DNA of 64,000 nt from Methylovirgula ligni (GTDB taxonomy: Bacteria > Pseudomonadota > Alphaproteobacteria > Rhizobiales > Beijerinckiaceae), in contig NZ_CP025086.1 of NCBI RefSeq assembly GCF_004135935.1, positions 2,480,001 through 2,544,000 of the forward strand, written 5' to 3'. Below are positions 8,444-20,185 of the stretch, in pieces (the stretch's first letter is position 1; the number at the start of each line of letters is the position of its first letter). The notes beneath the pieces are model-generated. The model had not been told where the DNA came from, made no database searches, and saw only the letters and a program-made list of their open reading frames with translations. Made by a program: the position numbers and the translations under genes.

Positions 8444-9067
8444 ATGTTCGGTGTTTTGGCGGGGCGCGCCGGCGCGCTGGCGCTTATGGTTCTGGCGGGC
8501 GTTTTCACCGCGCGGGCGGCCGAGGCGCCGGTGCTCAAGGCGAGCTATGCGGCCACCGGCGTTGTCAGCAGCGTGCCCTATGGCTGGGTCGATTTCTGCC
8601 GCCGGTATGCCGGCGAGTGCGACCACGGCCAATTGCCGCCGCGTGAGATCACGCTTTCGGCCGCGGCTTTCAAGGCGATCGATCGCATCAATAAATGGGT
8701 CAACAAGACGATTGTGCCGATCACCGACTGGGATCACTGGCAGGTCGTCGACCAATGGGATTATCCGCTGGACGGGAAGGGGGATTGCGAGGATTTCGCC
8801 CTGTTCAAGCGCCGGCTTCTGATCGAACTCGGCTTTCCCCGCCAGGCGCTGCTGATGACCGTGGTGAAGGATACGCGCGACGAAGGTCATGCGATCCTGA
8901 CGGTGAAGACCGACCACGGAGAATTCGTGCTCGACAATCTCAGCGATCAGATCAAGCCGTGGAACGCGACGCCCTATCATTTCGTCAAACGGCAGTCGCA
9001 GACGGACGAGAATGTCTGGCTGCAGATTGGTCCGCCGACCACCGAACCGGCTATCGTCTCGCGCTGA
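8444..9067 (+). CDS. Transglutaminase-like cysteine peptidase (BTLCP family)
   Basis: A 207-residue exported protein of the bacterial transglutaminase-like cysteine proteinase family (LapG-related). A signal peptide occupies about residues 1-26 (cleavage near ARAAEA). The catalytic triad is visible: Cys in KGDCEDFAL near residue 108, His in EGHAILTV and Asp in LDNLSDQI. LapG-type proteins cleave surface adhesins under c-di-GMP control, but no LapD or adhesin gene is in the window and many alphaproteobacterial members stand alone, so that role is only possible. Length is typical. Confidence 0.87.
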   Translation: MFGVLAGRAGALALMVLAGVFTARAAEAPVLKASYAATGVVSSVPYGWVDFCRRYAGECDHGQLPPREITLSAAAFKAIDRINKWVNKTIVPITDWDHWQVVDQWDYPLDGKGDCEDFALFKRRLLIELGFPRQALLMTVVKDTRDEGHAILTVKTDHGEFVLDNLSDQIKPWNATPYHFVKRQSQTDENVWLQIGPPTTEPAIVSR

Positions 9068-9085
9068 GCTTTTGAAGACCGGCGC

Positions 9086-9658
9086 TTAGATATACGCAAA
9101 GGCCGCGCTGAACGAGCCCAATACGCCGAGGCCGAGCGCCACATACCACGGCCAGCGCGCGCCCTGGCGGATGATCGAGAGTGTCGCGATCGCGATGGAA
9201 ATGTGGAGCAGGGTCACCGCGACCGTCAAGATCTTGTGGCGGCGTTCGTGCTTTTCGCTGGAGCGCAGGCTCTGCTCCGTCAGGTCTTCCTGCGTCTTGG
9301 CCGCCAGGCTGATCGATTCCTGGTCTTCTTCGTTGCGTTTGGCCTGCGCCTTGAAATTATCCGCATTGGCACCCGGACCGGCGAGAACCGCGGCGACGTC
9401 GTAGAGGTTCTTCTTGAGGCTTTTGGCCTGGTAAAAGCCCCAACTGTCCGTCGCCTTGTCCTGGAACAGCGTGGCCTGGCTCTTCGCGTCGATGGTGGCG
9501 GCGGTCTCGATAGTCTCAAGGCTGCCGATGAATGCGGCAATCACCGCCAAAATCGCGATTGTGACGGCGACGAGCGCCAAAAACGGGTTGCCCGAATGAG
9601 CGGCATGTTCGGCATGTTCGGCCTGCTCAAAATGTTCAGTCGGCTCAACGTCGGACAT
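9086..9658 (-). CDS. DUF4337-family membrane protein
   Basis: A 190-residue protein. The ATG at 9658 is chosen because GGTGGGGG lies just upstream, and a longer reading adds a low-quality N-terminus overlapping the pcm promoter. It has an acidic, His-rich start (HFEQAEHAEHAAHSG), one membrane helix (about 25-50) and a predicted extracytoplasmic helical region with many Lys/Glu/Gln. Two more helices sit near the C-terminus (about 145-190). The arrangement matches DUF4337 proteins of unknown function. It is divergent from pcm, with about 200 bases between the starts. Confidence 0.78.
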   Translation of the reverse strand: MSDVEPTEHFEQAEHAEHAAHSGNPFLALVAVTIAILAVIAAFIGSLETIETAATIDAKSQATLFQDKATDSWGFYQAKSLKKNLYDVAAVLAGPGANADNFKAQAKRNEEDQESISLAAKTQEDLTEQSLRSSEKHERRHKILTVAVTLLHISIAIATLSIIRQGARWPWYVALGLGVLGSFSAAFAYI

Positions 9659-9855
9659 TCGTCCCCCACCATAATTTGTTCGCCGGCGAAGCGGCGGTGC
9701 TGACGGAATCGTCAACGTGTTGCATCTTGGCCCTGGCTTTGCAACGCCCCGACCGGCCTCGCCGCGCCGTGCCGCAAGCAGCATGGACAAGGCGCGCAGG
9801 CGGTCCTATAAGCCGCGCCGATGCTGCGCGGCGGCAAAGCTCGGGATTGCGACAG

Positions 9856-10566
9856 ATGGCACTTGAAGCTGACGGGTCGGAGGCGGCTTTCACGGCCCTG
9901 CGCCTCACCATGGTGGAATGCCAGATCCGGACTTTCGCCGTCACCGACCGCGCCGTCATCGCTCAGTTTCTTGCCGTGCCGCGCGAAAAATTCGTCCCGG
10001 CGGCGGTTCGCGATCTTGCCTATTCGGATACCGCGCTCAAGATCGCCGACGACCACGCGGGCGAGCCCGAGCGCCGGCTGCTGCCGCCTTTGATCCTCGC
10101 CCGGCTCATCCAAGCGGCCGAAATCAAGCCGGGTGATCGTGTTCTCGATGTCGCGCCCGGCACCGGCTATTCCACGGCGATCCTGGCGGGTTTGGCGCAG
10201 AGCGTCACCGCGCTCGAATCCGATCCCGGCCTGCAAGCTGCCGCAAAAGCCAATCTCGCCGCCGCGGACCTCGGCGCAATTGCGGTGTTCGGCGGTCCGC
10301 TGCGCGAAGGGGTAGCGTCCGCCGCGCCTTTCGACATCATCTTCGTCAATGGCGCGGTCGAGGACCATCTCGACACATTGTTCGCGCAATTGAGCGATGG
10401 CGGCCGGCTCCTCACGCTTTCGCGAGTTGAGAATTCTGTGGACAGGCTCGCATGCCGCGCGACCGCCTTCGAGAAGAATTCCGGCGAGATCAGTACGCGC
10501 CCGCTGTTCGATGCTTCGGCGCCGCTTCTCCCAGACTTCCGCAAGGACCCGGCCTTCATTTTTTGA
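9856..10566 (+). CDS. pcm: Protein-L-isoaspartate O-methyltransferase family protein
   Basis: A 236-residue SAM-dependent methyltransferase of the PCMT family, which starts repair of isoaspartyl residues in damaged proteins. Motif I is VLDVAPGTGYSTAIL near residues 96-110, and the segment MVECQIRTFAVTD at the start is typical of the alphaproteobacterial members that precede tolC. The ATG at 9856 is preferred over upstream alternatives that lack similarity; a Met at 9910 is also possible. The following genes, tolC, popZ and valS, form a conserved order in Hyphomicrobiales. Confidence 0.85.
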   Translation: MALEADGSEAAFTALRLTMVECQIRTFAVTDRAVIAQFLAVPREKFVPAAVRDLAYSDTALKIADDHAGEPERRLLPPLILARLIQAAEIKPGDRVLDVAPGTGYSTAILAGLAQSVTALESDPGLQAAAKANLAAADLGAIAVFGGPLREGVASAAPFDIIFVNGAVEDHLDTLFAQLSDGGRLLTLSRVENSVDRLACRATAFEKNSGEISTRPLFDASAPLLPDFRKDPAFIF

Positions 10567-10814
10567 GGGCCGCGTTCCGCCTTCACTAACCGTACCCGAA
10601 TGTGTCGCATTTTTGCGGCACCCCCTCACTTTCTGCCGTCGCAGGCTTGGCGCTGGGCTGGGGAGGGGCTTAATACCAATACATTGCGGGCTTCGGACTT
10701 TGGAGTCGTGCGCGGTCTGACGCCAGTCACCAAACTGGCGCCACGCTGTTGCACCGATGCAATGTGGAGTTTCCAGGTTTGAACAATAGCGGGTGTCGGA
10801 TCGGCAGGCGTGTC

Positions 10815-12251
10815 TTGAATCTTCAAGCGCGCGGCCTCGCTCTTCGCGCGGGCGCGCTCGTGCCGGCGTTTGCGCTTGCTTCTGTCGCAATGACCGCCTT
10901 TCCGGGCTTCGACAGCGCGCGCGCCGAATCCATGTCGGGCGCGCTGGTGCGCGCCTATGGCGGCAATCCCGATCTCAATCAGCAGCGCGCCGGTGTGCGC
11001 GCGCAGGACGAGGGTGTTCCGCGTGCCGCCTCGGCTTATCGGCCGACCGTCTCGGCGACGGGTCAATATGGCTTCAGCTACCTCAATTCACGAGAGCCGG
11101 GCTCGGCGCTCGGTATCTCCGGCGGGTTCGGGTATAAAGCCGCGACCGATGAGGGCGTTCTCGGCATAACGGCGACCGAGACGATCTTCAACGGCAACCG
11201 CAACTTCAACAGCGTGCGTCAGGCCGAAACCAACGTGCTCGGGGCGCGCGAAACGCTGCGCAACACGGAACAGAACGTGCTGCAGAATGGTGCGACCGCC
11301 TATATGGACGTGCTGCGCGATACGGCCATTCTCGATCTGCGCAAGAACAACATCATCGTTCTCGAAGAGCAATTGCGCCAGACCCGCGACCGCTTCAATG
11401 TCGGCGAAGTGACTCGTACCGACGTCGCGCAGGCGGCTTCGAGCCTCGCCTCCGCGCGCTCGGACTATTTCACTGCGCAGGCCAATCTTGAAACGAGCAT
11501 CGCCAATTATCATCAGGTGATCGGTGTCGATCCGGCTCATCTTGAGCCGGCGCGTTCGGTCGAAAGCCTGCTGCCGTACACGCTGGGGCAGGCGATCAGT
11601 GTCGCGATTGCCCAGCATCCGGAAGTGCAGGCGGCGCTGCATCAGGTCGATGCCGCGGAATTGCAGGTGAAACTCGTCGAGGGCGAGTTGATGCCGACGG
11701 TGTCGGTCGTCGGCCAGGTCGCGCAGAATTACAATTATTCGGGCGAGACGGGCTTCAGGCTGTTCAATGGCACTATCCTCGGCGAGGTTTCGGTGCCGAT
11801 CTATACCGGTGGCGAAGTCGATGCCCACGTCCGCCAGGAAAAGGAATTGCTTGCGCAGGCGGAGCTGCAGGCCGATCTGCAGCGCACGGAGGTGCGCGCT
11901 TCGGTGGTCTCCAACTGGGGCCTGCTCGATACAGCGAAGGCGGTGATCGTCTCGGATCAGGCGGCGGTGAAAGCGGCCGAGATTGCGCTTGAAGGCGTGC
12001 GCGAGGAAGCGCGCGTCGGCCAGCGCACCACGCTCGACGTCCTCAACGCGCAGCAAACCTTGCTGAATGCGCGGGTGAGTCTCGTCTCGGCGCAGCGCGA
12101 TCGGGTCGTCGCCTCTTACGCGACCTTGGCGGCAGTCGGTGAATTGTCCGCCGACACGCTCGGGCTTGATGTCGTCCGTTACGATCCGACGGTTCACTTC
12201 GATCAGGTGAAAGACAAGTGGATCGGCTTGCGGACGCCGGACGGGCGCTGA
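10815..12251 (+). CDS. tolC: TolC-family outer-membrane efflux channel
   Basis: About 478 residues of the TolC outer-membrane factor family, the exit duct of tripartite efflux pumps and type I secretion. A signal-like N-terminus ends near ARAES, and two internally similar halves of long helices and strands follow, with motifs such as FNGNRNFNSVRQAE and the matching YTGGEVDAHVRQEKE. The GQRTTLDVLNAQQTLLNA segment near the C-terminus is a strong family signature. The start is uncertain: TTG 10815 gives a good signal peptide, while TTG 10749 would extend it by 22 residues. No pump genes adjoin. Confidence 0.9.
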   Translation: MNLQARGLALRAGALVPAFALASVAMTAFPGFDSARAESMSGALVRAYGGNPDLNQQRAGVRAQDEGVPRAASAYRPTVSATGQYGFSYLNSREPGSALGISGGFGYKAATDEGVLGITATETIFNGNRNFNSVRQAETNVLGARETLRNTEQNVLQNGATAYMDVLRDTAILDLRKNNIIVLEEQLRQTRDRFNVGEVTRTDVAQAASSLASARSDYFTAQANLETSIANYHQVIGVDPAHLEPARSVESLLPYTLGQAISVAIAQHPEVQAALHQVDAAELQVKLVEGELMPTVSVVGQVAQNYNYSGETGFRLFNGTILGEVSVPIYTGGEVDAHVRQEKELLAQAELQADLQRTEVRASVVSNWGLLDTAKAVIVSDQAAVKAAEIALEGVREEARVGQRTTLDVLNAQQTLLNARVSLVSAQRDRVVASYATLAAVGELSADTLGLDVVRYDPTVHFDQVKDKWIGLRTPDGR

Positions 12252-12422
12252 ATTCTGTGCGCCCGTGCCGCGGAATATGCGGCGCTCTCCAAATAGCCCC
12301 TATCGAAAATCAGCGACTTGCGGTCTAATTGAGTCGAAATTGATTTGGGGCGCAGCCCGCGCGTAAGGCATCGGCGATTGCCTTCGGGGCTTGCCCCATC
12401 CGGAGCAGAGAGCGTCACCCGA

Positions 12423-13163
12423 ATGAATGCGCCCAACGCCCTTTCGCAAGACAAGACCAGCGCCGAGCGAAAGGCCTACGAGCCATCGATGGAGGAAATT
12501 CTCGCTTCGATCCGGCGGATCATTGCGGACGATCAGGTTTTGCCGCATTCAGCGCCGGAACTGGCGCCTGCGGCCCCGGTCGTACCTGCGTCAGCCGTAG
12601 AACCGGCTGAGGCAATCGCCGAGCCGGTTGCCTTACAGTCGCCTGAAGGCGACGACGCTGAAGTCGACGGCTGGACAGACGTTCCGGCGGCCATTCCGCC
12701 ACGGCCGAGCCGGCTGGCGCAGGCGGAGCCTGTCGCCGCGCCGTCGCGCAGCGGCTTCGATTTCGTCCCCGGGCGAGATTTCCGGCCGCTGCCGCCACGC
12801 GCCCCGGCGCCGGAAAGACCGGCTTTTGTCCGTGAGCCCGCCGCGGCGCGTCCGGCGCAGGAACCGCCCGCCGATCTGCGGCGCGAGGCGGCGCGCCGGA
12901 TCACGACCGCGCCCCGTCCGCAACAGCCAGTCCCCGCCGCCGCGGAGGAGGCCCTCGTTTCGCCGGCGACGGATGCAATGGTTTCACATGCTTTCAACAC
13001 GTTGATCGCGAGCCGATTCCTCCAATCGAACGACGCGATGGGCGAAATGGTGCGCGACATGCTGCGGCCCATGCTCAAGGCTTGGCTGGATGACAATCTG
13101 CCGATCCTGGTCGAACGCCTCGTACGCGCCGAGATCGAGCGCGTCGCGCGCGGCGGCCGCTGA
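12423..13163 (+). CDS. popZ: PopZ/DUF2497 polar organizing protein
   Basis: A 246-residue PopZ-family protein. In Caulobacter and relatives PopZ self-assembles at cell poles and tethers the centromere-ParB complex and cell-cycle regulators. The N-terminal helix YEPSMEEILASIRRIIADD (about 20-38) is the conserved partner-binding region. A long Pro/Ala/Glu-rich disordered linker follows (about 40-180), and the C-terminal helical block with RDMLRPMLKAWLDDNLP and LVERLVRAEIERVAR drives oligomerisation. The ATG at 12423 aligns with the family start. It lies between tolC and valS as in many Hyphomicrobiales. Confidence 0.92.
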   Translation: MNAPNALSQDKTSAERKAYEPSMEEILASIRRIIADDQVLPHSAPELAPAAPVVPASAVEPAEAIAEPVALQSPEGDDAEVDGWTDVPAAIPPRPSRLAQAEPVAAPSRSGFDFVPGRDFRPLPPRAPAPERPAFVREPAAARPAQEPPADLRREAARRITTAPRPQQPVPAAAEEALVSPATDAMVSHAFNTLIASRFLQSNDAMGEMVRDMLRPMLKAWLDDNLPILVERLVRAEIERVARGGR

Positions 13164-13365
13164 GCCGAGGCTTTCTTCACCCGCGTTGACTTCACGGCGC
13201 CGCTTGGGCTTTTAGGCGACCGAGGCGCATGTTCCGGGAAAGCTGCACGGCTTTTCCGCGGAAAGTGCCCTAACTTATTGAATTGGAGCTTCTTACGTTC
13301 GGAGAATCGCCTCCGGGCGCAAGCGGCGCGTTTCGGCGTCTGGCGCCGAGAGATTTGGTTTGTGG

Positions 13366-16185
<2,820 letters not shown>

Positions 16186-16188
16186 GAG

Positions 16189-16959
16189 TTAAATCACCCA
16201 GTCTTCCCGCGCCACGGCGTCGGCGACGAGTTCGGCCTTCACCTTCCCGACATAGGCTTGCAGCGCCTGATCGGAACGGGAGCGCGGGCGCGGAATGTCG
16301 ATGACGAGCGATGCCTTGACTTCGCCGGGCTTGCCGCCGAGCGCGACGACGCGATCGGCGAGATAGACGGCTTCGTCGATATCGTGCGTGACGAACAGGA
16401 CCGTTTTGTCGAACTGCTGCCAGACGCGCACGAGTTCGTCCTGCAAGGCCTGGCGCGTCAGCGCGTCGAGCGCGGAAAAGGGCTCATCCATGAGCAGAAT
16501 GGCGGGTCGCACCGCGAGCGCGCGGGCGAGCGCGACGCGCTGGCGCTGGCCACCCGAGAGTTGCGAGGGGAAGCGCCGGGCGAGGCCGTCGAGGCCGACG
16601 CTGCGCAGCGCCGCCAGCGCGCGCTCCTGCCTCTCGCGCCGTTTGAGACCGAGCTTTTCGAGACCGAAGGCGACATTGGCGAGCACGCGCCTCCAAGGCA
16701 GCAGCCGCGCATCCTGAAAGACGAGCGCCATGGCGCGGTCCGCGGTCTTGTCGTCGGCCACTTTCACGACCCCGGAGGACGGCTTGGCGAGGCCCATGAG
16801 CACACGCAGCAGAGTCGATTTTCCGACGCCGGAAGGGCCGACGATGGCGACGAATTCGCCGTGCTCGACCGTCAGATCGAGCCGGTCGAGGATTTTGGTG
16901 ATGGCGCCGTCTTGCGCGTAGGCGAGCGAGAGACCGGAGATTTCAATCGCCGCGGTCAT
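16189..16959 (-). CDS. ABC transporter ATPase, nitrate/sulfonate/taurine type
   Basis: A 256-residue ABC ATPase of the SsuB/TauB/NrtD group. Walker A GPSGVGKST is near residue 40, the Q-loop LVFQDARLLPWR near 85, the signature [15 protein letters not shown] near 135, Walker B LLMDEPFSALD near 158 and the switch His in VTHDIDEAV. The start at 16959 is fixed by an ATGA overlap with the upstream permease stop. It energises import with the permease and, presumably, the binding protein at 20186. Substrate is not deducible: this group covers nitrate, sulfonates, taurine, bicarbonate and pyrimidine precursors. Confidence 0.93.
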   Translation of the reverse strand: MTAAIEISGLSLAYAQDGAITKILDRLDLTVEHGEFVAIVGPSGVGKSTLLRVLMGLAKPSSGVVKVADDKTADRAMALVFQDARLLPWRRVLANVAFGLEKLGLKRRERQERALAALRSVGLDGLARRFPSQLSGGQRQRVALARALAVRPAILLMDEPFSALDALTRQALQDELVRVWQQFDKTVLFVTHDIDEAVYLADRVVALGGKPGEVKASLVIDIPRPRSRSDQALQAYVGKVKAELVADAVAREDWVI

Positions 16960-17714
16960 TGCGCCTTCCACCCCAGGATGCGGTTCTGCGCCAGCAGGAA
17001 CAGCACATCCATAAGCCCGTAAAGCGCGGCGATGGTCAGCATGTAGACGACGACGATATCGGTCGCGAGCAGGCTCGAGGCCTCGTTCATGCGCTGGCCG
17101 AGCCCGGCGACGCCGAAGAGCTCAGCCGCGACGACCGCCATCCAGGCTTGGCCGAGCGCGGTGCGTACGCCGACGAATATGCCCGGCAGGCTCGCTGGAA
17201 ACAGGACCTTGACCAGTTTTTCGCGGTTCGAGGTGAAGCCGAAGGCGTCCGCCACTTCGATCAAATCGCGATCGACATTGCGGATCGCCGCATGAGCGGC
17301 AAAAAAGACGATCCAGAAGACACCGATGGCGATGATGAAGACGGCGGCCTTCTGCTCGACGCCGAACCAGAGGATGGCGAAGGGAATCCAGGCAAGCCCC
17401 GGAATCGGCCGCAGCACGCGCGTCACCCAGGCGAGCGTCCATTCGAGCCGGCGGAACATGCCGGTCGCGATGCCGACGACAACGCCGCAGAAGACACCAA
17501 TTGAAAGACCGATGACGTAATGCGAGAGGCTTTCCCCGACGCAGGTCAGCCAGACGCCACTTTGCACTTCGCTGACGAAGGCGCCGGGCAATTGGCTCGG
17601 CAGCGGCAGCAGCGCGCGCGCCTCGGGTGTCAGCGTCGGAACGAATTGCCAGATCAGCAGAAAGCCGATGAGGCCGGCGGCGGACAGGATGATGCGTTGC
17701 AAAGATGTGCTCAT
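16956..17714 (-). CDS. ABC transporter permease, nitrate/sulfonate/taurine type
   Basis: A 252-residue inner-membrane permease of the SsuC/TauC group with about six helices. The EAA loop contacting the ATPase is visible as EVADAFGFTSNREKLVKVLFPASLPGIF near residues 150-175, and FGVAGLGQRMNEASSL follows. Its start overlaps the stop of the upstream PHP-domain gene and its stop overlaps the ATPase start, so the three genes are translated as one unit. Confidence 0.93.
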   Translation of the reverse strand: MSTSLQRIILSAAGLIGFLLIWQFVPTLTPEARALLPLPSQLPGAFVSEVQSGVWLTCVGESLSHYVIGLSIGVFCGVVVGIATGMFRRLEWTLAWVTRVLRPIPGLAWIPFAILWFGVEQKAAVFIIAIGVFWIVFFAAHAAIRNVDRDLIEVADAFGFTSNREKLVKVLFPASLPGIFVGVRTALGQAWMAVVAAELFGVAGLGQRMNEASSLLATDIVVVYMLTIAALYGLMDVLFLLAQNRILGWKAQ

Positions 17715-20062
17715 GCGCCGGCCGTGAAGGTGATGAATTGCGCCGAGGACCAGACCTTCGAATCGTCGCGCTGGCGGCCGTAGAGATAGACGGGCCGGAA
17801 ACCGAAAGGCGCGTTCTGCGGCGCGAGCGTGAAACTGCCGGAAAGATCGCGCGGCAGCTCGGCTTCGGTTACACGCTCGAAGGCAAGGAAGAGTCCGACG
17901 CCGCCCAGCTCGCGGCGTAATTCGCCTTGCGCGATGAGTTCGGCCCCGCTCACCTCCCAGCGGAAGTCCGGTGCGTAGTCGCGTGGCTTGTGCGGCGGCG
18001 CGTTGGCGGATTTGGCGAAGGCGCCGATCGTGCCTTCGACGACGAAGCGCGCGTTTGCGAGATCATCGATCTCAAGCTCGATCGCATCGGCATCGCCATA
18101 GGTTTCGGAATGAAAGCCGATCGCGTCAGCACCGATGCGCCAGGCCGTCTCTTCGTTGTGCTCGAAGCCGCTGGCGGAGAAACGTCCCAGCGCCGCGCCG
18201 TCGAGGCGCAGTGTGCCGTTCCAGACGGCCCAGCGATAACGGTCCTTGATCCGCGCGCCGCCCCAGCGCAGGCGCAGGCGATTTTGAGAAAAACCCAATT
18301 CCTGATGCAGATTGCGCCGCCACAGCACCCCCGTGTGATCGAACGCGGCGATCTCCTCGAAGCCTTCATCGCCGAGAAAGCGATAAGAGATCGTCGCGGG
18401 TCCGTCGCTCATAAAAGCATCGCCCTGAATATAAGCGCCGCTGTGGACAAGGAGCGCGGTGCGTTCGCCGGTTGTCGCGAAGGTATGGCGGGCGCGCAGC
18501 GCGGCGCCGATCGTGGCGCGGTCGAGCCTTTCGGCCAATATGCCGGTGAGGCCGCCGCGCACGCCAAAGACATTGACGCCGGGCGCACCGCCACCGGGAC
18601 GGCCGCGATGTTCGTCGCCATTCGCGGTGACGCCGAGCTGATAGCCGCGCGCGATGACCTCCTGATAGAGCCAGGGGAAATGCCCCCAGGCGGAGACGAT
18701 CTCGACCAGCCGTTCAAGCTCGGGATGGTGCCAGTCGGCGATATAGCGGCGCCCGCCCACATGCGGGATGATGAGATGGCTCTCGAGCTTGGCGGCATAG
18801 GCGTCCCATAATTCCTCGATCGGCCAGCGACCGAGCGTCGCCGCCGTGCCGCGCATGTCCTCGTTCCAGACGAGCGTGCGATTGTGGTTGCCTTCGGCGT
18901 CATAAGGAAAGCCGGGCGGCTCGTCGCCGAGGAAGATGACCTTGTGATCGCCGCCAGCGGTCGAGCTGCCGCACCATTCCTGCACCGGATAGGCGACGAA
19001 GCTGCCGGGAGCGTTGATTGCATTCACCGCCGCGACGCCAGCTTGCCAATTGGCGTCGGTGATCTGGAAATCGTTGGCGGTGTAGCCGAAGACATCGACG
19101 CCCGCGATGTCGCGCGCATACGCGGCATTGTAAGCGGGGCTGTTGGTGCCGACCGTGTCATGCGCATGGACATGAAGATCGCCATAGAAGCCGCGTGGCG
19201 CCGGCGCATCTGGAATGATGGTGAGATCGGCATTGGCGGCGGACAGTCCGGGGAAGGCCGCGCTCACGCGCAGATCGCGGTCGGTTGGCACGTCGAAACG
19301 CGCCGCCGCCCAACCTTGCGCGGGCAGGGGAATGTCGCTTGCGAGAACGGTAGCGTCGTCAGCCTGCGCGGTGAGTGCGATCGCGCCGCCCGCATCGCTG
19401 ACGGCATTGCCCCAGCGGTCGTGCAAGGCGACGTGGAAGGGCGCCTCCGCGCCGGGGCGCGCGAAGCGAGGGCCGTTCAACGCGACATGCGCCGGTGGCC
19501 CAGCGAAGATCCGCAATGAAACATCGCCGGGCACCGCGACGAAGCGCGAGGTGCCGAGCGGATCGACATAGGCGCGGAAGCGAAAATCATCCTCGATAAA
19601 GGTCTGGACTCGCGTGCCCGGTCCGCCGAAGCGGCGGTCGCCGAGGCGGATCAGGATGCGGTCGCCGGCATTGAGATAGCCGTCGATGATGTCGATGATG
19701 ATCGCCTTCTGGAACGGCCGCTCGTGGCCCTTCTGCTCAAAGCGCACGGCGAGATGCTGCACCGTCGCCGCCGACTGGCCGTCCGCCAGCGGGCCGGCGA
19801 CATATTCGGCTGTCAGATAATTCGCGCCTTGTGGATCGTGGGTCTGGAACGGCGCCCAATCCGAATAGAATTTGAATGTCAGCTTGAAGGTCGCGCCGTC
19901 GGCGATGCCGCCCGAGCCGACCTCGTAATCGAGCAGAATTTCCTCGATAGCGCCGGCTTCGAGCGCGGAATGGCTGCAGACGAGCTGGCCGGCGAAGGGC
20001 AGGCGCTTCAGCCGCTCGTAGAGGCCAGCGGGCGCCACAGGGATGAGTTTTGGTTGGGACAC
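17711..20062 (-). CDS. PHP-like metallohydrolase (DUF3604-like) in an ABC transporter operon
   Basis: A 783-residue protein starting at GTG 20062. The N-terminal third is a beta-rich region of unknown role. The central part (about 290-560) looks like a PHP/DUF3604 metal-dependent hydrolase: GDLHVHAHDTVG supplies the HxH pair, LIIPHVGGRRY a further His, and ANGDEHRGRPGG the late metal ligands. A beta-sandwich-like C-terminal region follows. There is no signal peptide, so it should be cytosolic. The stop overlaps the permease start, so the enzyme probably acts on the imported compound, but the reaction is unknown. Confidence 0.72.
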   Translation of the reverse strand: MSQPKLIPVAPAGLYERLKRLPFAGQLVCSHSALEAGAIEEILLDYEVGSGGIADGATFKLTFKFYSDWAPFQTHDPQGANYLTAEYVAGPLADGQSAATVQHLAVRFEQKGHERPFQKAIIIDIIDGYLNAGDRILIRLGDRRFGGPGTRVQTFIEDDFRFRAYVDPLGTSRFVAVPGDVSLRIFAGPPAHVALNGPRFARPGAEAPFHVALHDRWGNAVSDAGGAIALTAQADDATVLASDIPLPAQGWAAARFDVPTDRDLRVSAAFPGLSAANADLTIIPDAPAPRGFYGDLHVHAHDTVGTNSPAYNAAYARDIAGVDVFGYTANDFQITDANWQAGVAAVNAINAPGSFVAYPVQEWCGSSTAGGDHKVIFLGDEPPGFPYDAEGNHNRTLVWNEDMRGTAATLGRWPIEELWDAYAAKLESHLIIPHVGGRRYIADWHHPELERLVEIVSAWGHFPWLYQEVIARGYQLGVTANGDEHRGRPGGGAPGVNVFGVRGGLTGILAERLDRATIGAALRARHTFATTGERTALLVHSGAYIQGDAFMSDGPATISYRFLGDEGFEEIAAFDHTGVLWRRNLHQELGFSQNRLRLRWGGARIKDRYRWAVWNGTLRLDGAALGRFSASGFEHNEETAWRIGADAIGFHSETYGDADAIELEIDDLANARFVVEGTIGAFAKSANAPPHKPRDYAPDFRWEVSGAELIAQGELRRELGGVGLFLAFERVTEAELPRDLSGSFTLAPQNAPFGFRPVYLYGRQRDDSKVWSSAQFITFTAGA

Positions 20063-20138
20063 GGATTCTTCGGAGACAAATTGCCGGGGTGACGCGGCCG
20101 GGACTATCGCATATAGCTTATCTAGTTTGTATGTTTAT

Positions 20139-20180
20139 GAAATACACACAGATAAACCGTGTATTTTCCCAATCGGGGGG
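20139..20180. promoter_or_regulatory. Inverted repeat in divergent ABC promoter, layout shared with the TonB receptor
   Basis: AAATACAC (20140-20147) and GTGTATTT (20159-20166) form a perfect 8-bp inverted repeat between the divergent PHP-like gene and binding-protein gene. Counting from the first G, GAAAT, ATTT and ATCGGGGG sit at positions 1, 25 and 34, exactly as in the segment starting at 2660 before the TonB receptor. The G-run is the ribosome-binding site of the gene at 20186. Unlike the TonB site it does not resemble a Zur box. Confidence 0.6.
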
Positions 20181-20185
20181 CATCG

